This document shows, one piece after another, positions 26,640 to 35,233 of a stretch of 64,000 nt of DNA. This DNA is from Candidatus Gastranaerophilales bacterium (GTDB lineage: Bacteria > Cyanobacteriota > Vampirovibrionia > Gastranaerophilales > Gastranaerophilaceae), in the NCBI GenBank assembly GCA_910587375.1, contig CAJULR010000046.1, positions 1 through 64,000 of the forward strand, written 5' to 3'. Within the stretch, counting starts at the first letter, position 1, and the number at the start of each line of letters is the position of its first letter. Both the position numbers and the translations under genes were made by a program. Under the pieces are notes generated by a model. The model did not search any database. It saw only the letters and a list, made by a program, of their open reading frames with translations, and was not told the origin of the DNA.

Positions 26640-27545
26640 TTACTTTTTCCCGATAGATTCGAGGACTTCGTTTAGAACGTCAAAAAGCTCGGCGCGCTCT
26701 ATCTCGTTTAATTCAACAAGCGGGCGGCGAACATAATTTTCAATCATCTTAAGCTTTGAAAGTGCAGCCTTCACAGGCACAGGGTTTGGAGCCATAAATA
26801 GCTTCTTAAACAAAGGATATAGCTTTTGGTGCATATTTCTTGCGGCCTTAACCTGCCCTGATTTAAAATTATGGATTAAAGATTTAATTTCATCGCCTAC
26901 AACGTGTGACGCTACTGAAATTACGCCGTGTGCCCCAAGGGAGAGCATTGGGAGAGTAAGGCTGTCATCCCCGCAATAAATTGCAAAATCATCCGGGCAA
27001 ACAGACTTTAATTCAGTTATAACATCCATATCCGGGAAGCTTTGCTTTAAACCTACAATGTTTGGATATTCTTTTGCAAGGAAGGCAACGGTTGAGGGCT
27101 GCATATTAACGCCTGTGCGGCCGGGGATGTTATACAAAATAATCGGAATATCAACATTTTTGGCAATTTCGCCAAAGTGTTCAATCATTCCCTGCTGGTT
27201 TGGTTTGTTGTAATAGGGAACAACGGAAAGAATGGCGTCTGCGCCGATTTCAGCCGCTTTTTTGGAAGATGAAACAGCGGTTTTTGTGCAGTTTGAGCCT
27301 GCGCCCATAATGATTTTGGCGCCGCCTTGAATTGCACCTTTAACGGCATATAAGAGTTCATATTCCTCTTCGTGCGTAAGTGTCGGGCTTTCGCCTGTTG
27401 TTCCTGCAACCAAAATCGCGTCAGAGCTTGTATTTACTAAGTGTTTGGCAAGTTTTTCAGTCGCCTGGAAATCTATTTCCCTTTTGTCGTTAAAAGGGGT
27501 CACCATTGCGGTTATTACTTCGCCTGCGTCAAATCTTAGTGTCAT
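26640..27545 (-). CDS. dapA: 4-hydroxy-tetrahydrodipicolinate synthase
   Basis: A 301-residue class I aldolase that condenses pyruvate with aspartate semialdehyde, the first committed step to lysine and diaminopimelate. The TIM barrel shows AMVTPF, the GTTGES pyruvate-binding loop, catalytic Tyr in ILYNIPGRTG and Schiff-base Lys in IVGLKQS. CGDDSLTLPML and GVISVAS are also standard. AAGGAGAAAAGT before the ATG is a good ribosome site. It is the last gene of the dapB-asd-dapA group on the minus strand, about 130 bases after asd. Confidence 0.95.
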   Translation of the reverse strand: MTLRFDAGEVITAMVTPFNDKREIDFQATEKLAKHLVNTSSDAILVAGTTGESPTLTHEEEYELLYAVKGAIQGGAKIIMGAGSNCTKTAVSSSKKAAEIGADAILSVVPYYNKPNQQGMIEHFGEIAKNVDIPIILYNIPGRTGVNMQPSTVAFLAKEYPNIVGLKQSFPDMDVITELKSVCPDDFAIYCGDDSLTLPMLSLGAHGVISVASHVVGDEIKSLIHNFKSGQVKAARNMHQKLYPLFKKLFMAPNPVPVKAALSKLKMIENYVRRPLVELNEIERAELFDVLNEVLESIGKK

Positions 27546-27672
27546 ACTTTTCTCCTTAGTTTTCTTCGTTTTGTTTGCCTTGTAAAATGTTTAAAGGCGC
27601 TATGTTAAAGGTGCCCTAAAAGGGCTTAAAGGGCTTAAAGGGGCGGCAATTTTTGCGCCCCAAATCCGGCCA

Positions 27673-28691
<1,019 letters not shown>

Positions 28692-28695
<4 letters not shown>

Positions 28696-29489
28696 AGTAT
28701 ATTCTCCAATCCATAAGTAAAATCGTTATTATCAAATACATGTTTAATTGCAAGTTGAACACCGCCCATATAGCATTCGCGGTTAATTGAATCGTGCCTT
28801 ATTTTAAGCGTTTGCCCGGCAGAGCCAAATATAACTTCCTGACTTGCAACAAAGCCCGGCATTCTAACGGCGTGAATTTGAATGTTTCCCTTGCCATCTT
28901 CTTTGAAGTTTCCGCCGCGGGCGCCTTGAATACTCTCAACTTCGGGAACATTTCCCTTTGCAAGGTCCGGGTTAACATCGGCCATCATTTGTGCCGTTTT
29001 TATTGCAGTGCCTGACGGGGCGTCTTTTTTCTGATTGTGGTGAAATTCAATGATTTCCGCGTTATCAAAGTATTTTGCGGCCATCTTTGAAAACATCATC
29101 ATTAAAACCGCGCCGGTTGTGAAGTTTGGGGCAATAAAACAGCCTGTATTATTTTGTTTTGAGAGGGTTTCAAGCTCTCTAATCTGTTCAATTGTAAGGC
29201 CTGTTGTGCCTATTACGGGTTTAACTTTTGCGTTTAAATATGTTTTTGCGTTTTCAAATACAACGGAAGGCTGGGTGAAATCTACAACAATATCAGGCTT
29301 TGAAGCTTCAAGCGCTTTTTTAAGGTCGCTTTCAATCACAACATCACCATATATATTTTTTCCCGTTTCAAATTTATCCACAGCCATAACAAGGGTCATT
29401 TCGCCCTTTGTTTCGTGGTTTGCTATAACAGCTTTTATAACCTCTGTGCCCATTTTTCCAAGGGCACCCGTCACTCCGACTTTTATCAC
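28692..29489 (-). CDS. dapB: 4-hydroxy-tetrahydrodipicolinate reductase
   Basis: A 265-residue reductase of lysine/diaminopimelate synthesis. Rossmann motif VGVTGALGKMG at the N-terminus, cofactor segment GTTG, catalytic EFHHNQKKDAPSGTA. The GTG at 29489 is preferred as start: GGAG lies 6 bases before it and the protein then begins VIKVGVTG as in other DapB proteins, whereas the upstream ATG adds 10 residues including the ribosome-site codons. First gene of the dapB-asd-dapA unit. A ddh gene at 56.5 kb suggests the pathway finishes by the one-step dehydrogenase branch. Confidence 0.93.
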
Positions 29490-29652
29490 TTTGTTCTCCA
29501 AAATTTTAGGGTACGGCACCGATTATTTCATAAAAGCACGCTAAATTCAACATTTTTAGGGTTAAAATTTTTAAGTTTTGTTAAATTTCTGCTGTTATAG
29601 GGAAATATTTCATCATAAAGATAAAACACCTGTCGCAGTATGCCCAAAAACC

Positions 29653-30279
29653 TTATACGGCTTCGCTTTCAACGAGTTTATCTTTAACTTTATCAAGCCC
29701 TGATTTTATAATTCTTGAAATTCTTGAAGCGGAAATTGAAAATTCTTCGGATAATTCCATTAACTTCTTTTCCTGGAAAAATTTCGCTTCGATTAATTCG
29801 CGCTCGCGCCTTGGTAATTCAGCAATTGCTTTTTTAATAGCAGAAGATATCTGGTTAAATTCGCAGGTTTCTTCAGGGTTTTTCCTTACATCCTTTACTT
29901 CAAAAGGCTTGTCGGATTCATACATTTCATCTGTTGATAAAATTGTCTTATAGATGGCTTCCCGAAGTTCATTTTTATCGGATTCCGTTGTCCTTTGGGA
30001 TTTTACCCCATGCCATCTGTATCTTCTTCGAAGTTCATTCCTTATTGCCCATTTGATGGCCGTTGCAAGGTATGATTCATTATATTCTTCTTCAGGCTTG
30101 TGGTCTTCGCCGTTGCAGAGGATGTCTACGGTTTGAATTCCGATGTTTACAAGTTCGTCAAACTCCACAAGGTGTTGGGCTGCGATGGATTTGTACTCCA
30201 CTTTTACAATCTTGTTAATTAAATCAAGATATTTTCGAAGCCTGGCGTTTTTTTCAATTTTTTCTTTTAGGTTTTCCAT
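29653..30279 (-). CDS. Sigma-70-family RNA polymerase sigma factor
   Basis: A 208-residue alternative sigma factor. Region 2 at about 20-100 (HLVEFDELVNIGIQ, then YLATAIKWAIRNELRRRYR). Region 4 at about 140-205 (IAELPRRERELIEAKFFQ, HTH SEEFSISASRISRIIKSGL). Region 1 and a clear region 3 are missing. There is no anti-sigma gene next door. It is transcribed away from rplJ with a 410-base shared upstream gap. The AT-rich upstream region has poly-A/T stretches but no promoter I can assign. A role in stationary phase or envelope stress is possible but unproven. Confidence 0.85.
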   Translation of the reverse strand: MENLKEKIEKNARLRKYLDLINKIVKVEYKSIAAQHLVEFDELVNIGIQTVDILCNGEDHKPEEEYNESYLATAIKWAIRNELRRRYRWHGVKSQRTTESDKNELREAIYKTILSTDEMYESDKPFEVKDVRKNPEETCEFNQISSAIKKAIAELPRRERELIEAKFFQEKKLMELSEEFSISASRISRIIKSGLDKVKDKLVESEAV

Positions 30280-30388
30280 TTTTATAGTGCTAAATAAATT
30301 AGGTAATAATAATAAACATTTTTTACATGTTTTTCAACTAAATAATATTAATTGTAAAGAAAAATAACAATTTGTTTAATAATAATAT

Positions 30389-30417
30389 TTGACATTCAAG
30401 CGTGTTTTTAATAATCT
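30389..30417 (+). promoter_or_regulatory. Promoter of the rplJ-rplL unit
   Basis: Consensus TTGACA (30389-30394), a 17-bp spacer and TAATCT (30412-30417). A second hexamer TTATAC follows near 30425. Confidence 0.75.
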
Positions 30418-30430
30418 TAATTACATTATA

Positions 30431-30545
30431 CACCAAAGACAGCCAGGCGGCTTTAAGTTTATAAAACTATAAAAAGCCTTAAAATCCTTTTAAAACAAGG
30501 AAGCCGGCCCAGGTAGCAAAGAAAAATCACCTCCTTTATTTTGGA
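30431..30545 (+). promoter_or_regulatory. Ribosomal protein L10 leader, autoregulatory
   Basis: The leader contains AAAGACAGCCAGGCGGCTT paired with AAGCCGGCCCAGGTAGC across an AT-rich segment. This resembles the L10-binding leader with its GACAGC and AGGTA elements upstream of rplJ in many bacteria. A TCACCTCCTTT motif follows; its CTCCTTT can pair with AAAGGAG of the rplJ ribosome site at about 30673. Assignment rests on position and motif memory, not a covariance search. Confidence 0.6.
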
Positions 30546-30691
30546 AAATAAAATTTAATATTTGTTATTTTGGATAAGTTTTTGCGTGTATGCTTTTAAA
30601 AGCAAATGAATGCAAAAATTTTTTAGTATTTACCAAATGTATTTCAAGCTTTTAAAACCTTGTTTCGATACGAAAGGAGAAAGTTACAATT

Positions 30692-31216
30692 ATGTCAACA
30701 AAGGCTTTTAAAAATGAAAAAGTTGAATACTTTAAAAAACAATTTGAAAATGCCAAGGTTGCTGTTGTTACTGACTATCGAGGATATACGGTAGAAGAAA
30801 TTACCGAATTAAGACGTAAGCTTCAAAAAAGCGACGCTGACTATACGGTAACCAAAAACACCCTTTGTAAGCTTGCTTCAAAAGGCACTTCGTTTGAAGC
30901 AATTGAAGAGCTTATGAGCGGTCCTTCTGCCATCGCTTTCGGTTTTGGCGATGAAGTAAGCGCGGCTAAAGTTGTTGCAAACTTCATTAAAGAAAACAAA
31001 AAAGGCGAAATCAAAGGTGCTGTATTGGATGGCAAAGTTTTATCCGCTGATGAAGCTAAAAAACTTGCCCTTCTTCCTTCAAAAGAAGAACTTTACGCAA
31101 AAATTCTCGGCAGTATCAATTCACCTGCAACTGGTATCGTTTATGGTATCAACGGTGTTATGTCCGCCCTTGTACGTGCGGTTGATGCGGTTCGTGCTCA
31201 AAAAGCCAACCAATAA
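30692..31216 (+). CDS. rplJ: Large ribosomal subunit protein uL10
   Basis: A 174-residue L10, base of the ribosomal stalk. N-terminal rRNA-binding domain with VVTDYRGYTVEEITELRRKL, TVTKNTLCKLA and GPSAIAFGF; the C-terminal helix that carries L7/L12 dimers is in the last 35 residues. Strong AAAGGAGAAAG ribosome site. In many bacteria rplK-rplA precede it, but here the upstream neighbour is a divergent sigma factor, so the rplJL unit stands alone. Expression is probably feedback-controlled through the leader. Confidence 0.97.
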   Translation: MSTKAFKNEKVEYFKKQFENAKVAVVTDYRGYTVEEITELRRKLQKSDADYTVTKNTLCKLASKGTSFEAIEELMSGPSAIAFGFGDEVSAAKVVANFIKENKKGEIKGAVLDGKVLSADEAKKLALLPSKEELYAKILGSINSPATGIVYGINGVMSALVRAVDAVRAQKANQ

Positions 31217-31305
31217 TAAACGTGCAAAATATGGGCCTGGTTTTGCTTTGGCCTGAATGTAAAACAAAACAAATTACTTAAAAAAAATAAAAGGAGAAAA
31301 AACAA

Positions 31306-31686
31306 ATGAGTAATGTTGAAGCTATTTTAGAATCAATTGAAAAATTAACATTAATCGAAGCTAGTGAATTAGTTAAAGCTATGGAAGAAAAATTCGGCGT
31401 TAGCGCTGCTGCTCCCGTTGCAGTTGCTGCTGCTCCTGCTGCTGCAGGTGCTGCTGAAGCAGGTGATGCTGGTTCTTCTGAAGTAACAGTTGTATTGGCT
31501 TCTGCCGGCGCTAACAAAATTCCGGTACTTAAAATCGTTAGAGAAATCACCGGCCTTGGCTTAAAAGAAGCTAAAGACTTAGTAGACGGCGCACCTAAAC
31601 CTCTTAAAGAAAACGTTAAGAAAGAAGACGCTGAAGCTATGAAAAAACAGCTTGAAGAAGCTGGCGCTACTGTAGAACTTAAGTAG
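31306..31686 (+). CDS. rplL: Large ribosomal subunit protein bL12 (L7/L12)
   Basis: A 126-residue stalk protein. N-terminal dimerisation helix region (about 1-38), Ala/Gly-rich hinge (about 39-60) and the globular factor-binding domain containing NKIPVLKIVREITGLGLKEA and KDLVDGAPKPLKE. AAAAGGAG precedes the ATG. A terminator lies 30 bases after the stop, so rpoB is not co-transcribed from here. Confidence 0.97.
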   Translation: MSNVEAILESIEKLTLIEASELVKAMEEKFGVSAAAPVAVAAAPAAAGAAEAGDAGSSEVTVVLASAGANKIPVLKIVREITGLGLKEAKDLVDGAPKPLKENVKKEDAEAMKKQLEEAGATVELK

Positions 31687-31715
31687 TTTCAGGGCATTTG
31701 CCTATTGTTAAATTT

Positions 31716-31750
31716 AAAACCGGCACTTTGAAAACAAGTGTCGGTTTTTT
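31716..31750 (+). terminator. Terminator of rplJ-rplL
   Basis: AAAACCGGCACTT and AAGTGTCGGTTTT pair with one G-T type mismatch around a 7-nt loop, followed by a run of T. Confidence 0.9.
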
Positions 31751-31807
31751 AAATGATTAGTTTGCGCTTCATTTTCTGTTAAGCGCTTGCAAATAAGGTG
31801 ATTATGA

Positions 31808-32653
31808 CTATCTCTTATTTTTCCACTCAAACAAAGTCATTTTTAAAAAAACAAGCCTGCGGTTTTTGCCGTCCCTGCGTTCTTTGATTCTTGCAACGGG
31901 GATTTTTCCTAAAAATTTTATAGTGCGTATGGTTTTGTATTCCAAGGGGTAATATTCTGCCATAATTTCATCCGTTTCAGCCTGCAAAAGTTTGGTGTTT
32001 TTGCTTGAAATTCCGTCTGTGTAAAAATTTGAAACAATGCTTTCCAAACGCCCGAATTTACACCCGTTTTTTAAAAAACAGAGCATTTTTTCAAAATCTG
32101 CACGAATTTTGTATTTTTCATTATACGGTCCGAATTTTTCAAAAAGTTCTTTTTTAAAAAAGCATGCCTGGTGGTTTATGCAGTTGCTTTGCCAAAAGGT
32201 GTGATTTAACCTGTTTTCTTTTGGAAATTTTTGTAAAAAGCTTGTGTGGTTGCCGTTGCAGACTTTGCTTATGCCATATAAAATATCTGCAGAAAAATCA
32301 TTAAAGCTGCAATCGCCCACAGAATCATTCTTTACAGCCTCTGTAAAGATTTTTTCAAGCGTTGTGTTATTAAAAAATGTGTCGCCTGCATTCATAAAAT
32401 TCAGCCAAACCCCGGAAGCGCGCTCTATTCCCTTGTTCATGGCGTTATACACACCTGTATCTTTTTCTGATATGAAAACATTCATCCTGCTTTTATATTT
32501 TTCCAAGATTGAAAGGGTTTCTTGGTCTGAGCCGCCATCAATTACTAACCATTCAAAATCCTGAAAAGTTTGCCCCACAATGCTTTCACAGGTGCGTTTC
32601 AAATTTTTTTCATTATAACAAACGGTAATTATGGATAATATTGGCTTTTGCAT
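31808..32653 (-). CDS. Family 2 glycosyltransferase
   Basis: A 281-residue GT-A enzyme. The nucleotide-sugar site is formed by LSIITVCYNEKNLKRTCESI, the VIDGGSDQET loop and the metal-binding region MNAGDTF. The C-terminal part (WQSNCINHQACFFKK, KIRADFEKML) is typical of WcaA/colanic-acid-like transferases acting on exopolysaccharide or LPS O-chains. It is a single gene between two translation units with no other sugar genes nearby, so its acceptor is unknown. Confidence 0.88.
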   Translation of the reverse strand: MQKPILSIITVCYNEKNLKRTCESIVGQTFQDFEWLVIDGGSDQETLSILEKYKSRMNVFISEKDTGVYNAMNKGIERASGVWLNFMNAGDTFFNNTTLEKIFTEAVKNDSVGDCSFNDFSADILYGISKVCNGNHTSFLQKFPKENRLNHTFWQSNCINHQACFFKKELFEKFGPYNEKYKIRADFEKMLCFLKNGCKFGRLESIVSNFYTDGISSKNTKLLQAETDEIMAEYYPLEYKTIRTIKFLGKIPVARIKERRDGKNRRLVFLKMTLFEWKNKR

Positions 32654-32712
32654 AATGTCCTTAAAATTAATTCAAATATTAATATTTGTAACACATTTGA
32701 AATGCTTTGTAC

Positions 32713-32748
32713 AGAAAAAATTCCCCGCCTTTTGAAGGGCAGGGAATT
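32713..32748 (-). terminator. Terminator of rpsB-tsf
   Basis: AATTCCC-x-GCC pairs with GGC-x-GGGAATT around an 8-nt loop. Minus-strand reading gives TTTTTT directly after the stem. Located 56 bases after the tsf stop. Confidence 0.8.
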
Positions 32749-32803
32749 CAAATTTATATAGTTCTAAAGACTAAAAAGTTAGAAACTTTGTCAAAAGCCT
32801 TAA

Positions 32804-33688
32804 CTAGCCTTTAATTTGGCTCATAACTTCGTCTGCAAAGTTGTCTTGTCTTTTTTCAAGGCCTTCGCCAAGAACGTATCTTTCAAACCTTACAACTGAA
32901 AGTTTTCCTTTGATAAGGTCTGCAATTGTTTGGTTCGGGTCTTTAACGAAAGCTTGGTCTAAAAGACATCTTTGAGCCATTAATTTGTCAATTCTGCCTG
33001 CAACGATTTTTTCTCTGATTGCTTCAGGTTTGCTTGCAAGGTCGTCTTTGCCCATTTCAATTCTCTTTTCTTCTTCAATTACAGAAGCTGGGATTTCATC
33101 TCTTGAAACAAATTCCGGGGCGGATGAAGCGATGTGTAAGCAGATATCTTTTGCAATTGTTTTTGTTTCGTCGTTGCAAGAATCGCATTTAACATCAAGC
33201 AATACGCCGATTTTGCCGTTGTGAACGTAAGTTGAAACGCAGCAGTTTGCTTCGTATCTTACAAATCTTCTGATTGTAATTTTTTCGCCGATTTTTGCGA
33301 TTTGTTCTTTAATTACATCGTCAATCGGTTTTTTGCAAACAGGGCAATCCATTTTAAGCATAGCGTCAACTGATTCAGGGTTTAATTTTGCAACAGCTTC
33401 AGCCATCATAGCAGATAAGTTTTTGAAGTTTTCATTTTTGGCAACGAAGTCTGTTTCGCAGTTCATTTCAACCATAGCGCCGATTTTGCCGTCGATATAA
33501 GTTGCAACAACGCCTTCTGCGGCAATTCTGCCCATTTTCTTATCAGCAGAAGCAATACCTTTTTGTCTTAAAAGTTCTGCGGCTTTGTCCATATCTCCGT
33601 TTGCTTCAACAAGGGCTTTTTTAGCGTCCATCATGCCGGCGCCTGTTTTGTCCCTTAATTCTTTTACCATTGAGGCTTTTATTTCCAT
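32804..33688 (-). CDS. tsf: Elongation factor Ts
   Basis: A 294-residue guanine-nucleotide exchange factor for EF-Tu. N-terminal UBA-like module ASMVKELRDKTGAGMMDAKKAL, core VEMNCETDFVAKN with the TDFVA motif that contacts EF-Tu, and C-terminal FVKDPNQTI. ATG at 33688 follows AAAGGAG; the frame upstream of it adds 11 residues overlapping the ribosome site. Unusual: three cysteine pairs, C115-x-x-C118 (CPVC), C149-C150 and C168-x-x-C171 (CDSC), in a region that usually lacks them, enough to bind a metal. Preceded by rpsB and an intervening hairpin. Confidence 0.95.
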   Translation of the reverse strand: MEIKASMVKELRDKTGAGMMDAKKALVEANGDMDKAAELLRQKGIASADKKMGRIAAEGVVATYIDGKIGAMVEMNCETDFVAKNENFKNLSAMMAEAVAKLNPESVDAMLKMDCPVCKKPIDDVIKEQIAKIGEKITIRRFVRYEANCCVSTYVHNGKIGVLLDVKCDSCNDETKTIAKDICLHIASSAPEFVSRDEIPASVIEEEKRIEMGKDDLASKPEAIREKIVAGRIDKLMAQRCLLDQAFVKDPNQTIADLIKGKLSVVRFERYVLGEGLEKRQDNFADEVMSQIKG

Positions 33689-33711
33689 AGTTTTTACTCC
33701 TTTTATTAAAT

Positions 33712-33752
33712 AAAAGGGCAAAGGCCTGTTTTTATGAAACCTCTGCCCTTTT
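33712..33752 (-). terminator. Hairpin between rpsB and tsf, possible attenuator
   Basis: AAAAGGGCA-x-AGG pairs with CCT-x-TGCCCTTTT. On the minus strand it is followed by TTTTATTT, resembling a leaky terminator between the two genes, 44 bases after the rpsB stop. Confidence 0.65.
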
Positions 33753-33795
33753 AAACCTTATAACTTTAAGCATTGAAGCTTTTTAAAGCCTGTAA

Positions 33796-34554
33796 CTAAG
33801 CTTTAACTTCTTCTGCGTTTGCGTCTTTAGCGTCGATTTTTTCAATCTTGCCTGAATTTGCCTTGTTTTGTCTTAATTCTTTGCCTTCTAAAATTGCGTC
33901 AGCCATTTTTGAAGCAATTAATTTAATACTTCTGATAGCGTCGTCGTTTCCGGGGATGATGTAGTCAATTCCGTCCGGATCAGCGTTTGTATCAGCCAGG
34001 CAGATAACAGGAATGTTTAATTTGTTTGCTTCCTGAATTGCAATTAATTCTTTCTTTTGGTCAACGATGAATAAAATGTCGGGCATACCCTTCATTTCTT
34101 TAATACCGCCCAAAGTTTTAGAAAGTTTTGCAAGCTGTCTGTTCAATTGAGCCACTTCTTTTTTAGGAAGTTTATTCACATGGCCTGATTCGATGAAAGA
34201 TTCGAGTTCTCTTAATTTGTTAACTCTGCCTCTGATTGTTTCAAAGTTTGTCATCATGCCGCCGAGCCATCTTCTGTTAACATAATATGCACCGGCTCTT
34301 GTTGCTTCTTGGGCAACAACGTCTGTTGCTTGTTTTTTTGTGCCGACAAATAAAACGTTTTTGCCTTTTGCTGCGTAATCTCTAACGATTTCATAAGCGG
34401 CGTCAAGTTTGTCGGAAGTTTTTCTTAAGTCTAAAATATAAATACCGTTTTTTGCACCGAAAATATACGGCTTCATTTTAGGGTTCCATTTTTGTGTTTG
34501 GTGGCCAAAATGCACACCTGCGTCCAACAATTCTACTAATGTTGCAGTTGCCAT
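33796..34554 (-). CDS. rpsB: Small ribosomal subunit protein uS2
   Basis: A 252-residue S2 protein: LLDAGVHFGHQTQKWNPKMK at the N-terminus, then GIYILDLRKT, NRRWLGGMMTNFETI, and VICLADTNADPDGIDYIIPGND. AAAGGAT before the ATG. First gene of the rpsB-tsf unit. The 5' region holds GCGC-containing hairpins that might form an S2 leader, not assigned. The C-terminal 25 residues are a charged, variable tail. Confidence 0.97.
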   Translation of the reverse strand: MATATLVELLDAGVHFGHQTQKWNPKMKPYIFGAKNGIYILDLRKTSDKLDAAYEIVRDYAAKGKNVLFVGTKKQATDVVAQEATRAGAYYVNRRWLGGMMTNFETIRGRVNKLRELESFIESGHVNKLPKKEVAQLNRQLAKLSKTLGGIKEMKGMPDILFIVDQKKELIAIQEANKLNIPVICLADTNADPDGIDYIIPGNDDAIRSIKLIASKMADAILEGKELRQNKANSGKIEKIDAKDANAEEVKA

Positions 34555-34696
34555 AGTTAAATCCTTTCAATTTCTTTTCTACTCCGGAAAAAACAATCTG
34601 CGCCTATGGTTGCGCTGGCTTTAAATGCCATACGATTTAATAATTTCTTCCGTTCAAAAAAATTGTAATATAAACAAAAAACTGTTGCAAGAGATG

Positions 34697-34750
34697 GGGC
34701 TTACAAAAGACGAGGCTTATAAAAGGCAGGGCTTGTAAAAGACAGGACTT
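34697..34750. repeat. Short GGGCTTNTAAAAG tandem repeat at a gene end
   Basis: About three and a half units of 15-17 bp (GGGCTTACAAAAGACGA, then GGCTTATAAAAGGCA, then GGGCTTGTAAAAGACA) end at the stop codon of the small coiled-coil gene. Confidence 0.6.
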
Positions 34751-34947
34751 CATTTTTTCATTATCTTTTTAATGGTTTTCAAGCTTCTTTCAAAGGAAAA
34801 GAAAAAGTGCATACAATGGGGCGGGGTATATTCCCCCTCTGTTAAATCCATAACAAATTCATAGGTTGCTTCCAGGTCGGCAAGTTCTTTTTTAAATTCC
34901 TCAATTTTATTTTGAAGTTTTTTGAGTTTTTCTTCGTTGGTGCTCAT
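34750..34947 (-). CDS. Small coiled-coil protein, unknown
   Basis: A 65-residue protein. The first 35 residues are a heptad-like charged helix (EEKLKKLQNKIEEFKKELAD); the second half has an HCMHFFFSF segment and ends in KK. AAAGGA lies 7 bases before the ATG. The frame ends exactly at a tandem repeat. It stands alone upstream of the AbrB-type gene. No family recognised; a structural or regulatory small protein is possible. Confidence 0.6.
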   Translation of the reverse strand: MSTNEEKLKKLQNKIEEFKKELADLEATYEFVMDLTEGEYTPPHCMHFFFSFERSLKTIKKIMKK

Positions 34948-35060
34948 ATTTTTCCTTTGTTATTTACAATGTAAGTATTTTTGTAAGTGTATGAGGCATT
35001 ATAACAATTTACTATGATTTTGTAAAGAACAAAGTAATAGTAATTGTAAAGGCAAGCAGC

Positions 35061-35216
35061 ATGGAAAGAAAATTAATACGTTCGGGAAACGGTTGGGCGT
35101 TATTCATCAATTCCACCATTTTAAAACTATTAAAAATTGACCCCGAAAAAGACAAAGTCGAATACATCGTTGAAAACGACGTCTTAAAAATCAAAAAAGC
35201 CCAAACAGAAGACTAG
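35061..35216 (+). CDS. AbrB/MazE-type DNA-binding protein
   Basis: A 51-residue protein with the swapped-hairpin AbrB/SpoVT fold pattern: ERKLIRSGNGWALFINSTIL (the R-GN-A-I core of MazE-like antitoxins and AbrB), then LKIDPEKDKVEYIVENDVLK. AAAGG is 9 bases before the ATG. No toxin of the MazF/VapC/Doc type is adjacent: the next gene is a convergent transporter ATPase. It is either an orphan antitoxin or a stand-alone regulator. Confidence 0.78.
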   Translation: MERKLIRSGNGWALFINSTILKLLKIDPEKDKVEYIVENDVLKIKKAQTED

Positions 35217-35233
35217 GCAAAATGCCATAAGGC

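Larger units (their letters stand above)
30280..30691. other. Divergent control region, sigma factor and rplJ
   Basis: About 410 bases without a gene. The left 100 bases are very AT-rich (upstream of the sigma gene). The right part holds a strong rplJ promoter (30389-30417), an L10-type leader (30431-30545) and an anti-SD-like CTCCTTT. Confidence 0.7.

Noticed and set aside
32654..32803. Plus-strand use of the hairpin downstream of tsf
   Set aside because: No plus-strand gene ends there; the hairpin serves the minus-strand tsf unit.
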